NCBI RefSeq assembly: GCF_009709615.1
Contig: NZ_WJYA01000003.1
Span: forward strand, 62,001 to 126,000
DNA from: Winogradskyella ouciana
GTDB taxonomy: Bacteria; Bacteroidota; Bacteroidia; Flavobacteriales; Flavobacteriaceae
DNA: 64,000 nt
Reading direction: 5' to 3'
Shown here piece by piece: positions 28,101 through 35,824 of this stretch. The notes beneath the pieces were generated by a model, which was not told the origin of the DNA, made no database searches, and saw nothing but the letters and a program-made list of their open reading frames with translations. The position numbers and the translations under genes are program-made. Each line of letters starts with the position of its first letter. Position 1 is the first letter of the stretch.

Positions 28101-28403
28101 CCATATTTCTGAAAAAGTTTCCTTTGTGCTTATGCCTAATGCTTGAGGGTGTTTATTTTGGCCTAAAATGGGCCTATAGCCATCATTATAGAGTTGAGTA
28201 TACTCTTTACCCCAAGCAATATACATAGCAAAAGGGTTTTCTAGCATCACACCGACCATGGTTTTTAATGGCTGTGGCCATTTAGCCGGATCACCTAATT
28301 CTGTTTTACTCCAGTCCTTATTGCGGATAAGCTCACCCATTTCACCGCCACCTCGTAGAAATGTATGACTTAGATTTTGTTCTAAACGTGTATTTAAGCC
28401 CAT
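25182..28403 (-). CDS. Multi-PAS sensor histidine kinase
   Basis: 1073 residues without membrane segments, so cytoplasmic. Five to six PAS-type sensor domains are visible (about 20-165, 175-295, 305-430, 440-565, 570-690, 695-820), several with PAC endings such as RMTGTLEDITER, GIMAIGIDITDQ and MLGTVRDITEER. They are followed by a coiled linker, a HisKA domain with YISSHDLQEPLRKIQIF (phospho-His near 846) and an ATPase domain (VSDNGIGFDEQY, GTGIGLAIVKRII). Like the 21706 kinase it is of the phytochrome-like class, but no GAF/PHY chromophore domain or its Cys is evident. Its receiver gene ends 8 nt upstream. Confidence 0.93.
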   Translation of the reverse strand: MGLNTRLEQNLSHTFLRGGGEMGELIRNKDWSKTELGDPAKWPQPLKTMVGVMLENPFAMYIAWGKEYTQLYNDGYRPILGQNKHPQALGISTKETFSEIWHIIGDMFNDVMDGKAFGFPDFELDLHRNGYLETCYFDFAYSPIRLENGEVGGVLVTVIETTSEKKAQIEIKDRKDELEFVIEAAQLGTFDYNPITNKFSGNKRLKNWFGLPPDDEIDLNDAIKVIADNDKDRVSQAISEALNYDSGGRYDIEYSIINSASGKEIIVHAKGHVWFNENCEAYRMTGTLEDITERTLANRKSREKEQHIRAMVSDSPIGICVIDADTLLCEIINDSFIEIVNKPRKEIEQHYFWDFFSTLKPLHSKALDGVISTGKPYFSDEVELLKSNNGTTKTAYVNLVYAPLKDEDNKVVKVAVWVLDNTAQAEVRKKLSISENNLRLMILQAPVALAILRDDDFKVSIANKFALEIWGRNEEQVQNVPLLEAMPELVPQGFEEFLSNTLKTGERFSTPEMPVELMRNGKKDLLYINFSFNALYNGEGEVDGIMAIGIDITDQVLSRKQIQENEEKLQLIIDASFLGVWDLNLKTQHMVASERCYEILGFSDEENLTPDTIITHVHPDDLELRAKSFEKAYQTGTLNYKLRVIWEDGSLHWKEVKGKVFYDENNEPERMLGTVRDITEERNFHQQLLDREEKFRLLADSMPQHIWTSDPEGNLNYFNKSVFDYSGLTLQQIEKDGWIQIVHPDDREENLKQWKHSIDTGEDFLIEHRFRKHDGTYRWQLSRAIPQKDKEGNIKMWVGTSTDIQEQKMFANELENMVQLRTNELRQKNIDLETMNKELQSFVYISSHDLQEPLRKIQIFSSRIKEKELEVLSENAKNYFSRMQKAAHRMQTLIQDLIAYSRTNTKDNNFEIVCLQDIIDDTKETLSEELEEHTVTFNVKGDCLLKVIPVQFNQVMLNLISNSIKFSVEDRPVIISIMCQTVLGKDTGIPSLDANKDYSQITVSDNGIGFDEQYSQKIFEVFQRLHNKDAYTGTGIGLAIVKRIIDNHEGAINAESKNNEGATFDIFIPAPDE

Positions 28404-28411
28404 AACGATTA

Positions 28412-28858
28412 CTAAGGTTGAATTATAAACTGATCGCGTGATTGCTCGGCTGGTATCTCGTCAAATAAAAAATTGATTGTTTTTTCAATAACAGATATGA
28501 TACGATTAAAATCATTTGGTTTTTGTATGTATTTATGTGCACCTACATCGTATAAATGATTTACTACCGATCTGTCTAAAGATGTAGAGTATATAACAAT
28601 TGGTATATCATTGAGTTCTCGAATAGATTTTATTTCTGTAATACATTCTAAACCAGACTTTTTTGGCATATTCAAATCTAAAAAGATAAGATTAGGGTAT
28701 TCACTTAAATCTGATCTTAGGTAGTCCATTAATTGAACGCCATCATTTACTGTAGTTACAGCTATTGGTCGATTAATCTCTGCAGTAGCTTCTTTAAAGA
28801 AATTACAATCATCGATATCGTCATCTGCTAAAAGCAAGTGAATATTAGTAGTAGCCAT
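28412..28858 (-). CDS. Single-domain response regulator (Rcp1-like)
   Basis: 148 residues. LLLADDDIDDCNFFKEAT holds the acidic pocket, LIFLDLNMPKKSGLE the phospho-Asp, IVIYSTSL the switch residue and YIQKPNDFN the Lys. No output domain. It precedes the multi-PAS kinase by 8 nt in the same order as the other pair (receiver then kinase), which supports duplication of a receiver-kinase unit. It is the last backbone gene before the integrated element. Confidence 0.92.
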   Translation of the reverse strand: MATTNIHLLLADDDIDDCNFFKEATAEINRPIAVTTVNDGVQLMDYLRSDLSEYPNLIFLDLNMPKKSGLECITEIKSIRELNDIPIVIYSTSLDRSVVNHLYDVGAHKYIQKPNDFNRIISVIEKTINFLFDEIPAEQSRDQFIIQP

Positions 28859-29039
28859 TTAGTTTTGTAATATTCTATAATATAAGAATGGTTGTTTGGC
28901 TTAAATTTACATTATATTTTTAAAATGGCAGTAGATTTAATTCTATAAAAGTATCTTAGGACTAGTAGCTGTTCACTTTTCAGATATTTGAAATAATTAA
29001 TTAAATCCACAATTAAAAATTATTATCATAAAAAATTCC

Positions 29040-29054
29040 TTACTTCCCAATACA
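29040..29054. other. Left attachment site core
   Basis: TTACTTCCCAATACA is identical to the end of mnmE at 53878-53892. Matching stops at once on either side (C against G on the left, A against G on the right). Confidence 0.85.
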
Positions 29055-29091
29055 ATATTTAACTACCCTTATGTTTATTGGTGTTAATGCG

Positions 29092-29105
29092 TTTGGGCAA
29101 CAAAT
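29092..29105. promoter_or_regulatory. Putative integrase arm-type site, left end
   Basis: TTTGGGCAACAAAT occurs identically at 53739-53752 near the right end. The core GCAACAAAT recurs at 53806-53814, and once with one change at 53764-53772. Placement 38 bp inside the core site fits arm sites bound by the integrase N-terminal domain. Confidence 0.55.
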
Positions 29106-29181
29106 AGGGTACAAAAAACGCATAAAAAGAGTAAATAAAGAGTAAACATTAATATATTGAGCTACTAATATAGCATAAAAA

Positions 29182-29204
29182 AAACCGCTCGATTAGAGCG
29201 GTTT
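29182..29204 (-). terminator. Terminator of the DUF6266 gene
   Basis: AAACCGCTC and GAGCGGTTT form a 9-bp stem around GATTA. On the minus strand it is followed by a U-tract, 20 bp beyond the stop at 29225. Confidence 0.88.
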
Positions 29205-29224
29205 CCAAATAAAAACACCAAGCA

Positions 29225-29866
29225 TTAATTAGCTGTACCAGAGCCTAAATAAATACTGTTTGATACTTGACTACCATCAGCAGTAATAAACGCCATAAAT
29301 AGCTCTACTGTATCTCCTGCGTAAGTTGTTGGGATTGGAACAATTTGAGAACCTACTGTTCGGTCTGCTCCATCAAGTAAAGAAATAGATTCCTTTTTTG
29401 ATGGATTGTAAATCAATAACATTGCCTTGTCAGTAGCATTTGCATTACCTTCAGCAGAGTTATCATCCCATCCAAAAGTAACTTCTCCAGCAGTTGCCAA
29501 ATCAGTCGTTGGGTTTAACGCACCGGATAAACCTCCTCGACTTACTAAAGCGTTTGGATAGTCAACAACAAAGTTAGGTTCTGTACCTGTAATCGCATTA
29601 TTCAATACATACGACATCGCAGCATTAAATTCTGTTTTCTTAACAGCTAACCCTTTATATCCTAACTTAATAAAAGGCTTTACAGCCTGTAAAAATTCTA
29701 AAGTGGCAGTAAACTTGGTTCTTTGGTTTACTTGACCAACAGTTCTTGGATTCGCTACACTTGAAGGTTTAATTCTAATGTAATCAATTCCTTTCCAGCT
29801 TCCACCGATAACGTTTCCAACCTTACCTGAAAGCCCTCCTAAAATACCTTGAGCAATTTTACCCAT
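29225..29866 (-). CDS. DUF6266 protein
   Basis: 213 residues starting MGKIAQGILGGLSGKVGNVI and continuing with GGSWKGIDYIRIKPSSVANPRT, the signature N-terminus of DUF6266. The rest is beta-rich with immunoglobulin-like or carbohydrate-binding character (NPSKKESISLLDG, GDTVELFMAFITADG). No signal peptide. Function unknown. The Gly-rich N-terminus recalls phage-type structural proteins, but this is only an impression. It is the leftmost gene of the integrated element. Confidence 0.8.
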   Translation of the reverse strand: MGKIAQGILGGLSGKVGNVIGGSWKGIDYIRIKPSSVANPRTVGQVNQRTKFTATLEFLQAVKPFIKLGYKGLAVKKTEFNAAMSYVLNNAITGTEPNFVVDYPNALVSRGGLSGALNPTTDLATAGEVTFGWDDNSAEGNANATDKAMLLIYNPSKKESISLLDGADRTVGSQIVPIPTTYAGDTVELFMAFITADGSQVSNSIYLGSGTAN

Positions 29867-30225
29867 AACATAAATAATTTAAATGAAACTTACTTTTCTT
29901 CGGACTTGGTACGGACTTAACACGAAGTTGTACCTTCCGATGAAATATAAGTCAACTATTATGCAATTGTTTGGATAAGGGTTTTGTTGCTTTAGATTGC
30001 TTCCTTTTGCATCAGAAATAAAAAAATAAACATTTTTTTACAAAGAAAAAGAGAAAAAAGAAAGCAGTACAATTGATGACGTGGACATACTGTCAAGTTT
30101 TTTGGGAAAAATATTGCTTAATTAAAGGGTTTTGAAAATAAGCACCTGCGATAGGTGCAATATTTTTTTCAAAACCCGTAGGGCTTGAACTTTATAGTAT
30201 GATAGCGGTGGATGAAGGAAGGCAT
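29867..30225. other. Intergenic region between the DUF6266 and 30226 genes
   Basis: 359 bp. It contains two copies of CGGACTT (29901-29907 and 29912-29918), 11 bp apart, close upstream of the DUF6266 start, which could be an operator, and a long hairpin at 30130-30177. No open frame with coding character. Confidence 0.45.
30130..30177. terminator. Long nested hairpin downstream of the 30226 gene
   Basis: An inner stem GCACCT (30142-30147) and AGGTGC (30153-30158) lies within an outer inverted repeat formed by GGTTTTGAAAA (left) and TTTTTTCAAAACC (right). On the minus strand it follows the stop at 30226. U-runs within the outer arm suit a bidirectional terminator. Confidence 0.55.
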
Positions 30226-30954
30226 CTATCTTTGCATCCTTTTTGCTTCTTCCTTACTTAAATATGGATGTTTAAGTCGCTCATACATTAGTTGTCTGAA
30301 TGGTAAAGTTTCTTCCGTTGGATAGGTGTTTAAATAGTTGTACATAGCTATAGCAATGTTTTTTGCAAAACGATTGTACTTTTTAATTGGAATAAAATAA
30401 ATACCTGTTAAATGTTCAAAATTGTAAATAAAACCTTGAAGCGATAAGTTACCTTTTGAGTACTTATATGCTAATAGCATTTTATTCGAGGACAAATCTT
30501 CTTGTTCAAGATATTTGAAATTATCTACTATTAAATCAAAATCAAAATTTTTCCTGAACTTCCAATGCCTACCGTTTTTTCTCTTATGAATCAATTTATC
30601 TTCAGCTTCATCAGATGTGACAAACGTATTAACTATAAACTTATGCTTTTTTAATTTACCCAGATTGGTTTTTGAGGATAGGATTAGATTAACAATACTA
30701 TGCTTATAAAATGTATCAAAACGATTTAAGAAAAGAAAAAATCGAAATGCAGACATCGTAAAAATGAAGTTTCTTCTTTTTGCACCAGGTTCATTAATAT
30801 TATCATCCGTAAAATGAATATTGAACTCTTTTCTTTTATTATCAAAACCAATTGAAAGGTGTTCTCCTTCATTCAAAGTGGGTGCATTAACGATAAAACC
30901 ATTTTCATCAGAATAATTAAAACGTAAAAAAAGCTTTTTTAAATCTTCAACCAT
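30226..30954 (-). CDS. Unknown protein encoded in the element
   Basis: 242 residues, basic, no signal peptide or membrane segment, rich in Phe, Tyr and Lys. Notable stretches are KRRNFIFTMSAFRFFLFLNR, FDFDLIVDNFKYLEQEDLSS and FIPIKKYNRFAKNIAIAMYN. I recognise no family. It reads like a cytoplasmic cargo protein. It sits alone between a structured non-coding region and the DUF6266 gene and has a possible -7 element directly before the start. Confidence 0.72.
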   Translation of the reverse strand: MVEDLKKLFLRFNYSDENGFIVNAPTLNEGEHLSIGFDNKRKEFNIHFTDDNINEPGAKRRNFIFTMSAFRFFLFLNRFDTFYKHSIVNLILSSKTNLGKLKKHKFIVNTFVTSDEAEDKLIHKRKNGRHWKFRKNFDFDLIVDNFKYLEQEDLSSNKMLLAYKYSKGNLSLQGFIYNFEHLTGIYFIPIKKYNRFAKNIAIAMYNYLNTYPTEETLPFRQLMYERLKHPYLSKEEAKRMQR

Positions 30955-30958
30955 TTTA

Positions 30959-30966
30959 CAAAGTTA
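30959..30966 (-). promoter_or_regulatory. Possible -7 element for the 30226 gene
   Basis: On the minus strand it reads TAACTTTG (TAnnTTTG). It ends only 4 bp before the start codon at 30954, so transcripts would be nearly leaderless. A chance match is possible. Confidence 0.35.
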
Positions 30967-31030
30967 CTATTTATCCTCTCGAGCAGGTAATCTAAAAGGC
31001 GCGAGCCGACTGCGAGATGAGCAAAAGTGG

Positions 31031-31819
31031 TGTGGTAATAGCACGTTGCAATTTTGCAAAAGTGCGTACCACAGCAACGGTTTACCGCAAGGGTGGCGCA
31101 GTTTTTTGATTCAAATTGTGTTTAAGATAGATTTTTATTAGTAGTACAAAATATTAACGTTTAGGCAAGTGCAAGGATTGAAGGAAGCAATGTAAGGCTT
31201 GGGAATAGTTTTCATTTAAGGTTTGCCTTATTTATTATGATATAAGGATGTTGAGGAAGTGAAGTATTTACAAGAAATTACTTCTTTTAATTTTACTAAA
31301 GGCAAACCGTAATGTAAAAACTATTATACGGTGGATGGAATTGCTGACTGAATGAGTTGCTCTTGTGTACTGCTTGCAAAATAGGATAATCCGCAGTATG
31401 CATAAAATTTCAATTTATCACATATTACCTACTTTTAATTGAAATCTCAAATATGTTCTTTAGAACTGCGGTTATCTTATTTGCATACTTGGAATGTTCA
31501 AAAAATGTGACACCCGTAAACCCACATATTTTATTAAACTCAATATTATAGCAATCACAGGAATTTATTAAAATATAAAAGATAAGTGAAATTCAACTAT
31601 ATGTGGGTTTTGCTTGAAGCGACCCGCAGGCTCGCATAACATTAAGCAGCGGTTGTACCCTTATAAATATTCCGCCTGCAATAGCAGGCTCCATATTGGG
31701 TACCTGCTTTTCGCAGGTAAGGGTACAAGAGTAGCTGCGGGTGAGGAAGAAGAGAATGTGTGAAATAAAACAAACAAATAGTGCCAATGAGGACGTGTCG
31801 CCGCAATGGTACTATTTGT
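31031..31819. ncRNA. Cluster of six inverted repeats; candidate structured RNA or DNA transfer/replication origin
   Basis: The non-coding stretch 30955-32006 holds successive hairpin-forming units: TGTGGTA/TACCACA with GCAC/GTGC inside (31031-31073); an imperfect 24-bp pair (31204-31227 and 31301-31325); GATAATCCGCAGT against ACTGCGGTTATC (31385-31397, 31465-31476) enclosing ATTTCAATT/AATTGAAAT; AAACCCACATAT against ATATGTGGGTTT (31518-31529, 31599-31610); ACCCGCAG/CTGCGGGT (31622-31629, 31735-31742) enclosing TTGTACCCTTA/TAAGGGTACAA and two short hairpins; and CAAATAGTGCCA against TGGTACTATTTG (31775-31786, 31807-31818). The strand is not determinable. It is a candidate, not a known RNA family. 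Confidence 0.4.
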
Positions 31820-31862
31820 GGTATATGCAAGCCTTTTGACTGAAAGAATGTGGTTGATTATA

Positions 31863-31890
31863 AGATTGCTTCGCTTTTCTCGCAATGACA
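31863..31890. repeat. Palindromic repeat, divergent copy
   Basis: AGATTGCTTCGC followed by TTTTCTCGCAATGACA is a shorter, divergent copy of the element seen at 44077, 45601 and 46687. It lies between the structured region and the P-type ATPase gene. Confidence 0.75.
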
Positions 31891-32006
31891 ATAAAATCGA
31901 TAATTGGCTTGCAGATATGTTTTATGAAACAAAATGGAACGACTGACGAACACCTTATTACCTGCTCACGGATTATGATGTTAGCACTAATATTAAATTT
32001 GATGTG

Positions 32007-33959
32007 CTATTTCCAACTCATTCGTTGCAATCTAACTGCATTCAAAATTGCTAATAATGCTACTCCTACATCTGCAAAAACTGCTTCCCACATTGTAGCT
32101 AAACCACCTGCTCCCAAAATCAAGACAATGACTTTAACACCAAAAGCTAAAATGATATTCTGCCAAACAATTTTTCGTGTGGAACGACTTATTTTAATGG
32201 CTCTAACAACTTTTGAAGGCTGGTCGGTTTGAATGATAACGTCTGCGGTTTCAATAGCTACATCACTACCTAAACCACCCATTGCAATACCAACGTTACT
32301 CGCTGCTAAAACTGGTGCATCGTTTATACCATCACCTATAAAAGCTATTTTGTTTTCAAGGTTTTTCTTTAAAATCTCAACTTCGTTTAATTTATCTTCT
32401 GGTAGTAAACCACCTTTAGCATTTGCAATATTTAATTCTTTAGCGACTTGTTGAGTAATCGAATCTTTATCACCAGAAAGCATCATAATATTATTGATGC
32501 CTACTTTGTGTAATGCTGTAATAGTTTCTTTTGCATCCTCTTTTAATTCATCTGCTATGACTACATAACCTGCAAATTGATTATCGATTGCAACTAATAC
32601 TATCGATTCTACAATAGATTCTGTTTCCGTTGGAACATCAATATTATTCGAAGTCATTAAGGCTTTATTTCCTACTAAAACTGTTTTACCATTTACAATG
32701 CCTTTTAAACCTTTACCTGCAATTTCAGAAACTTCGGTAGCTTCAAAATCTTCTCCTTCTGCTTTATACTCTAAAATGGCTTTAGCAATTGGATGCGTGG
32801 ATTGTTCTTCCATCGCCATTAAGTATTGCATAAATTCGGTTTCATTCCAACCAATTGCTTTTACTTCTTTAATTTTAAAAACACCTTTGGTAACGGTTCC
32901 TGTTTTGTCCATTACCAAAGTGTTTATCTTGGTCATTGCATCTAAAAATGAAGCACCTTTAAATAATATTCCATTTTTTGAAGCTGCTCCTAATCCACCG
33001 AAATAACCTAATGGAATTGAAATCACTAACGCACAAGGACAAGATATTACCAAGAAAATTAATGCTCTGTATAACCAATCTCTAAAGACATAATCATCTA
33101 CAAAAAAGTAAGGTATAAAAGTAACACCAATAGCTAAAAACACTACAATTGGTGTGTAGATACGAGCAAACTGTCTGATAAACAATTCTGTCTTCGATTT
33201 ACGTGCTGTAGCATTTTGAACCAAGTCTAATATTCTCGCAATAGAACTATCTTCAAACTTGTTGGTTACCTCAACTTCAATAACGCTTTCCAAATTAATA
33301 CTACCTGCGTAAACCTTGGCTTCTTTCTGAATAGAATCTGGTTTGCTTTCTCCTGTTAAAGCTGCTGTATTTAACGATGCTTTTTCGGATAATAAAATAC
33401 CATCTAATGGAATTTTTTCGCCTACACGAATTTGAATTTTCTCTCCAATATTTACAGCTTCTGGCGACACACTAACATAATCACCATCACGAAATACATT
33501 GGCTTCTTTTGGCCTAACATCCAATAATGCTTTAATATTTCCTTTTGCTCTATTTACTGCTGCGTTTTGAAATAATTCACCTACTGCATAAAATAGCATT
33601 ACTGCAACACCTTCTGGATATTCACCAATTATAAATGCACCAATTGTAGCAATAGACATTAAAAAGAACTCGGTAAAAACATCGCCTTTTATAAGACTTT
33701 TCCATCCTTCTTTAATTACTGGAAATCCAACTGGAATATATGCTAAAGTGTACCAAACTACTCGAATCCATCCTTCAAATTGAGGAATCGCATCAAAATA
33801 ATCTACAGCGATACCTACCATTAACATAACAAAACTTATAATAGCAGGAATGTATGTCTTGAATGCACTTCCATCTCCGTGGTCGTGACCATCATCGTGA
33901 GAATGTTGTTCTTCTGAATTTGGTTTTAAATCTCTTAAATTGACTTTCTTTTTTTTCAT
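32007..33959 (-). CDS. Heavy-metal translocating P-type ATPase (P1B, Zn/Cd/Pb-type)
   Basis: 650 residues. The N-terminal tail is His/Asp-rich (HSHDDGHDHGDG) and replaces the usual HMA metal-binding domain. Eight membrane segments; the transport motif CPCALVISIP near 306 is of the Zn2+/Cd2+/Pb2+ exporting type. The phosphorylation site DKTGT is near 347, TGES precedes it, and GDGINDAPVLAASNVGIAMG is the hinge. It exports metal from the cytoplasm across the inner membrane. It is the last gene of the metal operon and overlaps the DUF3703 gene by 4 nt. The metal is inferred from the motif class. Confidence 0.94.
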   Translation of the reverse strand: MKKKKVNLRDLKPNSEEQHSHDDGHDHGDGSAFKTYIPAIISFVMLMVGIAVDYFDAIPQFEGWIRVVWYTLAYIPVGFPVIKEGWKSLIKGDVFTEFFLMSIATIGAFIIGEYPEGVAVMLFYAVGELFQNAAVNRAKGNIKALLDVRPKEANVFRDGDYVSVSPEAVNIGEKIQIRVGEKIPLDGILLSEKASLNTAALTGESKPDSIQKEAKVYAGSINLESVIEVEVTNKFEDSSIARILDLVQNATARKSKTELFIRQFARIYTPIVVFLAIGVTFIPYFFVDDYVFRDWLYRALIFLVISCPCALVISIPLGYFGGLGAASKNGILFKGASFLDAMTKINTLVMDKTGTVTKGVFKIKEVKAIGWNETEFMQYLMAMEEQSTHPIAKAILEYKAEGEDFEATEVSEIAGKGLKGIVNGKTVLVGNKALMTSNNIDVPTETESIVESIVLVAIDNQFAGYVVIADELKEDAKETITALHKVGINNIMMLSGDKDSITQQVAKELNIANAKGGLLPEDKLNEVEILKKNLENKIAFIGDGINDAPVLAASNVGIAMGGLGSDVAIETADVIIQTDQPSKVVRAIKISRSTRKIVWQNIILAFGVKVIVLILGAGGLATMWEAVFADVGVALLAILNAVRLQRMSWK

Positions 33960-34318
33960 TTAATTTCTAATAATTTTTCAATGTCATTTGGAATAGGCAT
34001 ACGTTTTAATGGTGGCACGTTTGCTCCACCTGTATTACCAAGTGGAACGTGATTTATAAATGATTTCCAGCCACCCACAAACAACCTAACTATTTGACCT
34101 ATTACTTCTTTCGTATCTTTTTGTCTAAATCCAAATTTTAGCATTAACCAATGTGAATAGGTATGTTCTATTGGATAAGATTGTCCTATTATATGACTAC
34201 GTTCTAAATGATACCAAGCTGTATCAAAATCTTGTTCTTTCAATGCTTTTTTAAAGCACAGCAACTCATTATTATAGAATCGTTTTAAGTATTTAGGAAT
34301 TACTGTATTAAATTTCAT
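33956..34318 (-). CDS. DUF3703 protein
   Basis: 120 residues. WYHLERSHIIGQSYPIEHTYSHWLMLKFGFRQKDTKEVIGQIVRL with HVPLGNTGGANVPPLKRMPIP matches DUF3703, small helical proteins common in metal-efflux and mobile-element contexts. Conserved His residues could bind metal; function unknown. It overlaps the ATPase gene by 4 nt. Confidence 0.85.
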   Translation of the reverse strand: MKFNTVIPKYLKRFYNNELLCFKKALKEQDFDTAWYHLERSHIIGQSYPIEHTYSHWLMLKFGFRQKDTKEVIGQIVRLFVGGWKSFINHVPLGNTGGANVPPLKRMPIPNDIEKLLEIK

Positions 34319-34351
34319 TTGCTTATCGAATATAAATATTAAGACTTGACA

Positions 34352-34708
34352 TTAAGACATAATCCAGTTTATAGCCTGTTCTTTGTCTTTTAAATCAAAA
34401 TACTTTACCTCTGAACTTGTAAAAAAGTCAGTAACTTTTGCTGCAAATTCCTGCCATTTTTTTTCACCTACAAAAGCCATTTTTCCATAATCGGAAATGT
34501 GTGCGCTATCTACCTTTATATCTTCCCAAAACCCTTTTAATGTATAACCTGTAAAATCTTCCATTTCAAAATAGAAATCTACCTTTTTACCTTTTTCAAT
34601 AATATTATGGATGAGTGGATGTATCTTTTCTACATCACTTTTTGATATGTTACCACTAATTTTTGCTGATATTAAATTGTTTTTTTCTGTATTGATTAAT
34701 TGTATCAT
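34352..34708 (-). CDS. STAS/SpoIIAA-like protein
   Basis: 118 residues in one alpha/beta domain: KISGNISKSDVEKIHPLIHN, KVDFYFEMEDFTGYTLKGFWEDIK, MAFVGEKKWQEFAAKVTDFF. This is the SpoIIAA-like (DUF3478) STAS-related fold, which may bind lipids or nucleotides. Function unknown. It lies within the metal operon, 66 nt downstream of the Fur-family gene. Confidence 0.85.
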   Translation of the reverse strand: MIQLINTEKNNLISAKISGNISKSDVEKIHPLIHNIIEKGKKVDFYFEMEDFTGYTLKGFWEDIKVDSAHISDYGKMAFVGEKKWQEFAAKVTDFFTSSEVKYFDLKDKEQAINWIMS

Positions 34709-34773
34709 TGTTTTTGAATTTTATTTATTGCATTTAAAAATATTAAGAAATTAAGTGCAATGGAAGTGCATTT

Positions 34774-35187
34774 TTAGGCACTACACTTATCGCATATACC
34801 TTTAACCACCAAGTTGACGTTTTCAGACACAAAACCATTTGGCACTTTTATTTGAGGTATTTTATGTTCTGTTAAGCATACGGTTTCATTGCAATTATTA
34901 CAATGGAAATGCAGGTGTAAATCGGTTTCAATTTCACAATTACATCCTTTTTCACATAACGCATATTTTGTAATCCCTGTACCATCGTCTATTTGATGAA
35001 CTATTCCTTTATCTTCAAAAGTTTTTACTGTTCTGTATAAAGTAGTTCTGTCTGCTTTTGCAAACGCATTTTCTATGTCACTTAAAGTAACAGCGACCTC
35101 TTTTTCTGCAAGAAACTTATATATAAGCAAACGCATTGCTGTAATACGAATTTGTTTTGACTCTAATAACTGTTCTACTTCTTTCAT
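34774..35187 (-). CDS. Fur-family metal-responsive transcriptional regulator
   Basis: 137 residues. N-terminal winged helix (RITAMRLLIYKFLAEKE, ADRTTLYRTVKTFEDKGIVHQI) and a C-terminal dimerisation domain with metal ligands (HLHFHCNNCNETVC, and a final CDKC). The two CxxC pairs form the structural Zn site. It resembles Fur/Zur type repressors and is the only regulator in the metal operon, so it probably controls it. It overlaps the CDF gene by 4 nt. Confidence 0.92.
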   Translation of the reverse strand: MKEVEQLLESKQIRITAMRLLIYKFLAEKEVAVTLSDIENAFAKADRTTLYRTVKTFEDKGIVHQIDDGTGITKYALCEKGCNCEIETDLHLHFHCNNCNETVCLTEHKIPQIKVPNGFVSENVNLVVKGICDKCSA

Positions 35188-35822
35188 TTTACAGTTTCAT
35201 TAAGATTAATATTTCTCGCTTTACTAAATGCTTCCCATCCTTCTTTTAGTGCATAAGGAACAATAAGAAGTGCTGCAATAGGGTCTGCCATCCACCAACC
35301 GAACTGATTTACCAAAAGCAAACCTATAAGTACAACAACGGTTTGGTATAGGCAAATAAATGTGTCCTTTGCATCTGCTAACATTGCTGGACTATCAAGT
35401 TTTTTACCGTATTTTCTTTTGAAATAAATAAGGATAGGGTTTACTACCAATGAAACCAATAAAATAATTAATCCCATAGTGCTCCAGGTCGCAGTTTCTT
35501 GATTTATAAGTTTTGTAACAGAATCATAAGTAATAAAAATACAGACTAATGTGAAAGATGCTGCAATGACGTAGAGTGTAATTTTCTTTCGTTTTTTTAC
35601 TTTTTCTTTATCAATACCTTTAATCTCTCCGTGTAATCGCCAACCTAAAGTTGCTGCGCTTATCACCTCGATAGTGCTGTCCAATCCCCAGCCTATCAAA
35701 GCTGAACTGTTTGAAGCAAATCCTGCAATAAGAGATACGACCACTTCAATAACATCATAAATGACATTCCATATTTGAAGTGTTCTTGCCTTTTTTAAAT
35801 CTTGTTGTCTTGTTGCATCCAT
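35184..35822 (-). CDS. Short cation diffusion facilitator-type transporter
   Basis: 212 residues with about six membrane segments. SALIGWGLDSTIEVISAATL (with a D) and MLADAKDTFICLYQTVVVLIGLLL (with DAKD) correspond to the membrane metal-site motifs of the CDF family, which exchange Zn2+, Co2+ or Cd2+ for protons. The family's C-terminal cytoplasmic domain is missing, so this is the short form. Encoded between the adaptor and the Fur-family gene. Confidence 0.88.
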   Translation of the reverse strand: MDATRQQDLKKARTLQIWNVIYDVIEVVVSLIAGFASNSSALIGWGLDSTIEVISAATLGWRLHGEIKGIDKEKVKKRKKITLYVIAASFTLVCIFITYDSVTKLINQETATWSTMGLIILLVSLVVNPILIYFKRKYGKKLDSPAMLADAKDTFICLYQTVVVLIGLLLVNQFGWWMADPIAALLIVPYALKEGWEAFSKARNINLNETVK

Positions 35823-35824
35823 AA

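Noticed and set aside
31622..31742. Integron attC-like recombination site
   Set aside because: GCATAAC is present, but the matching GTTRRRY partner with correct spacing is not, there is no cassette ORF array, and no integron-type integrase is seen.
31593..31891. Three overlapping small frames on the minus strand (62-76 codons)
   Set aside because: All three frames are open over the same palindromic DNA, and the translations are low-grade; this is a property of the inverted repeats, not coding.
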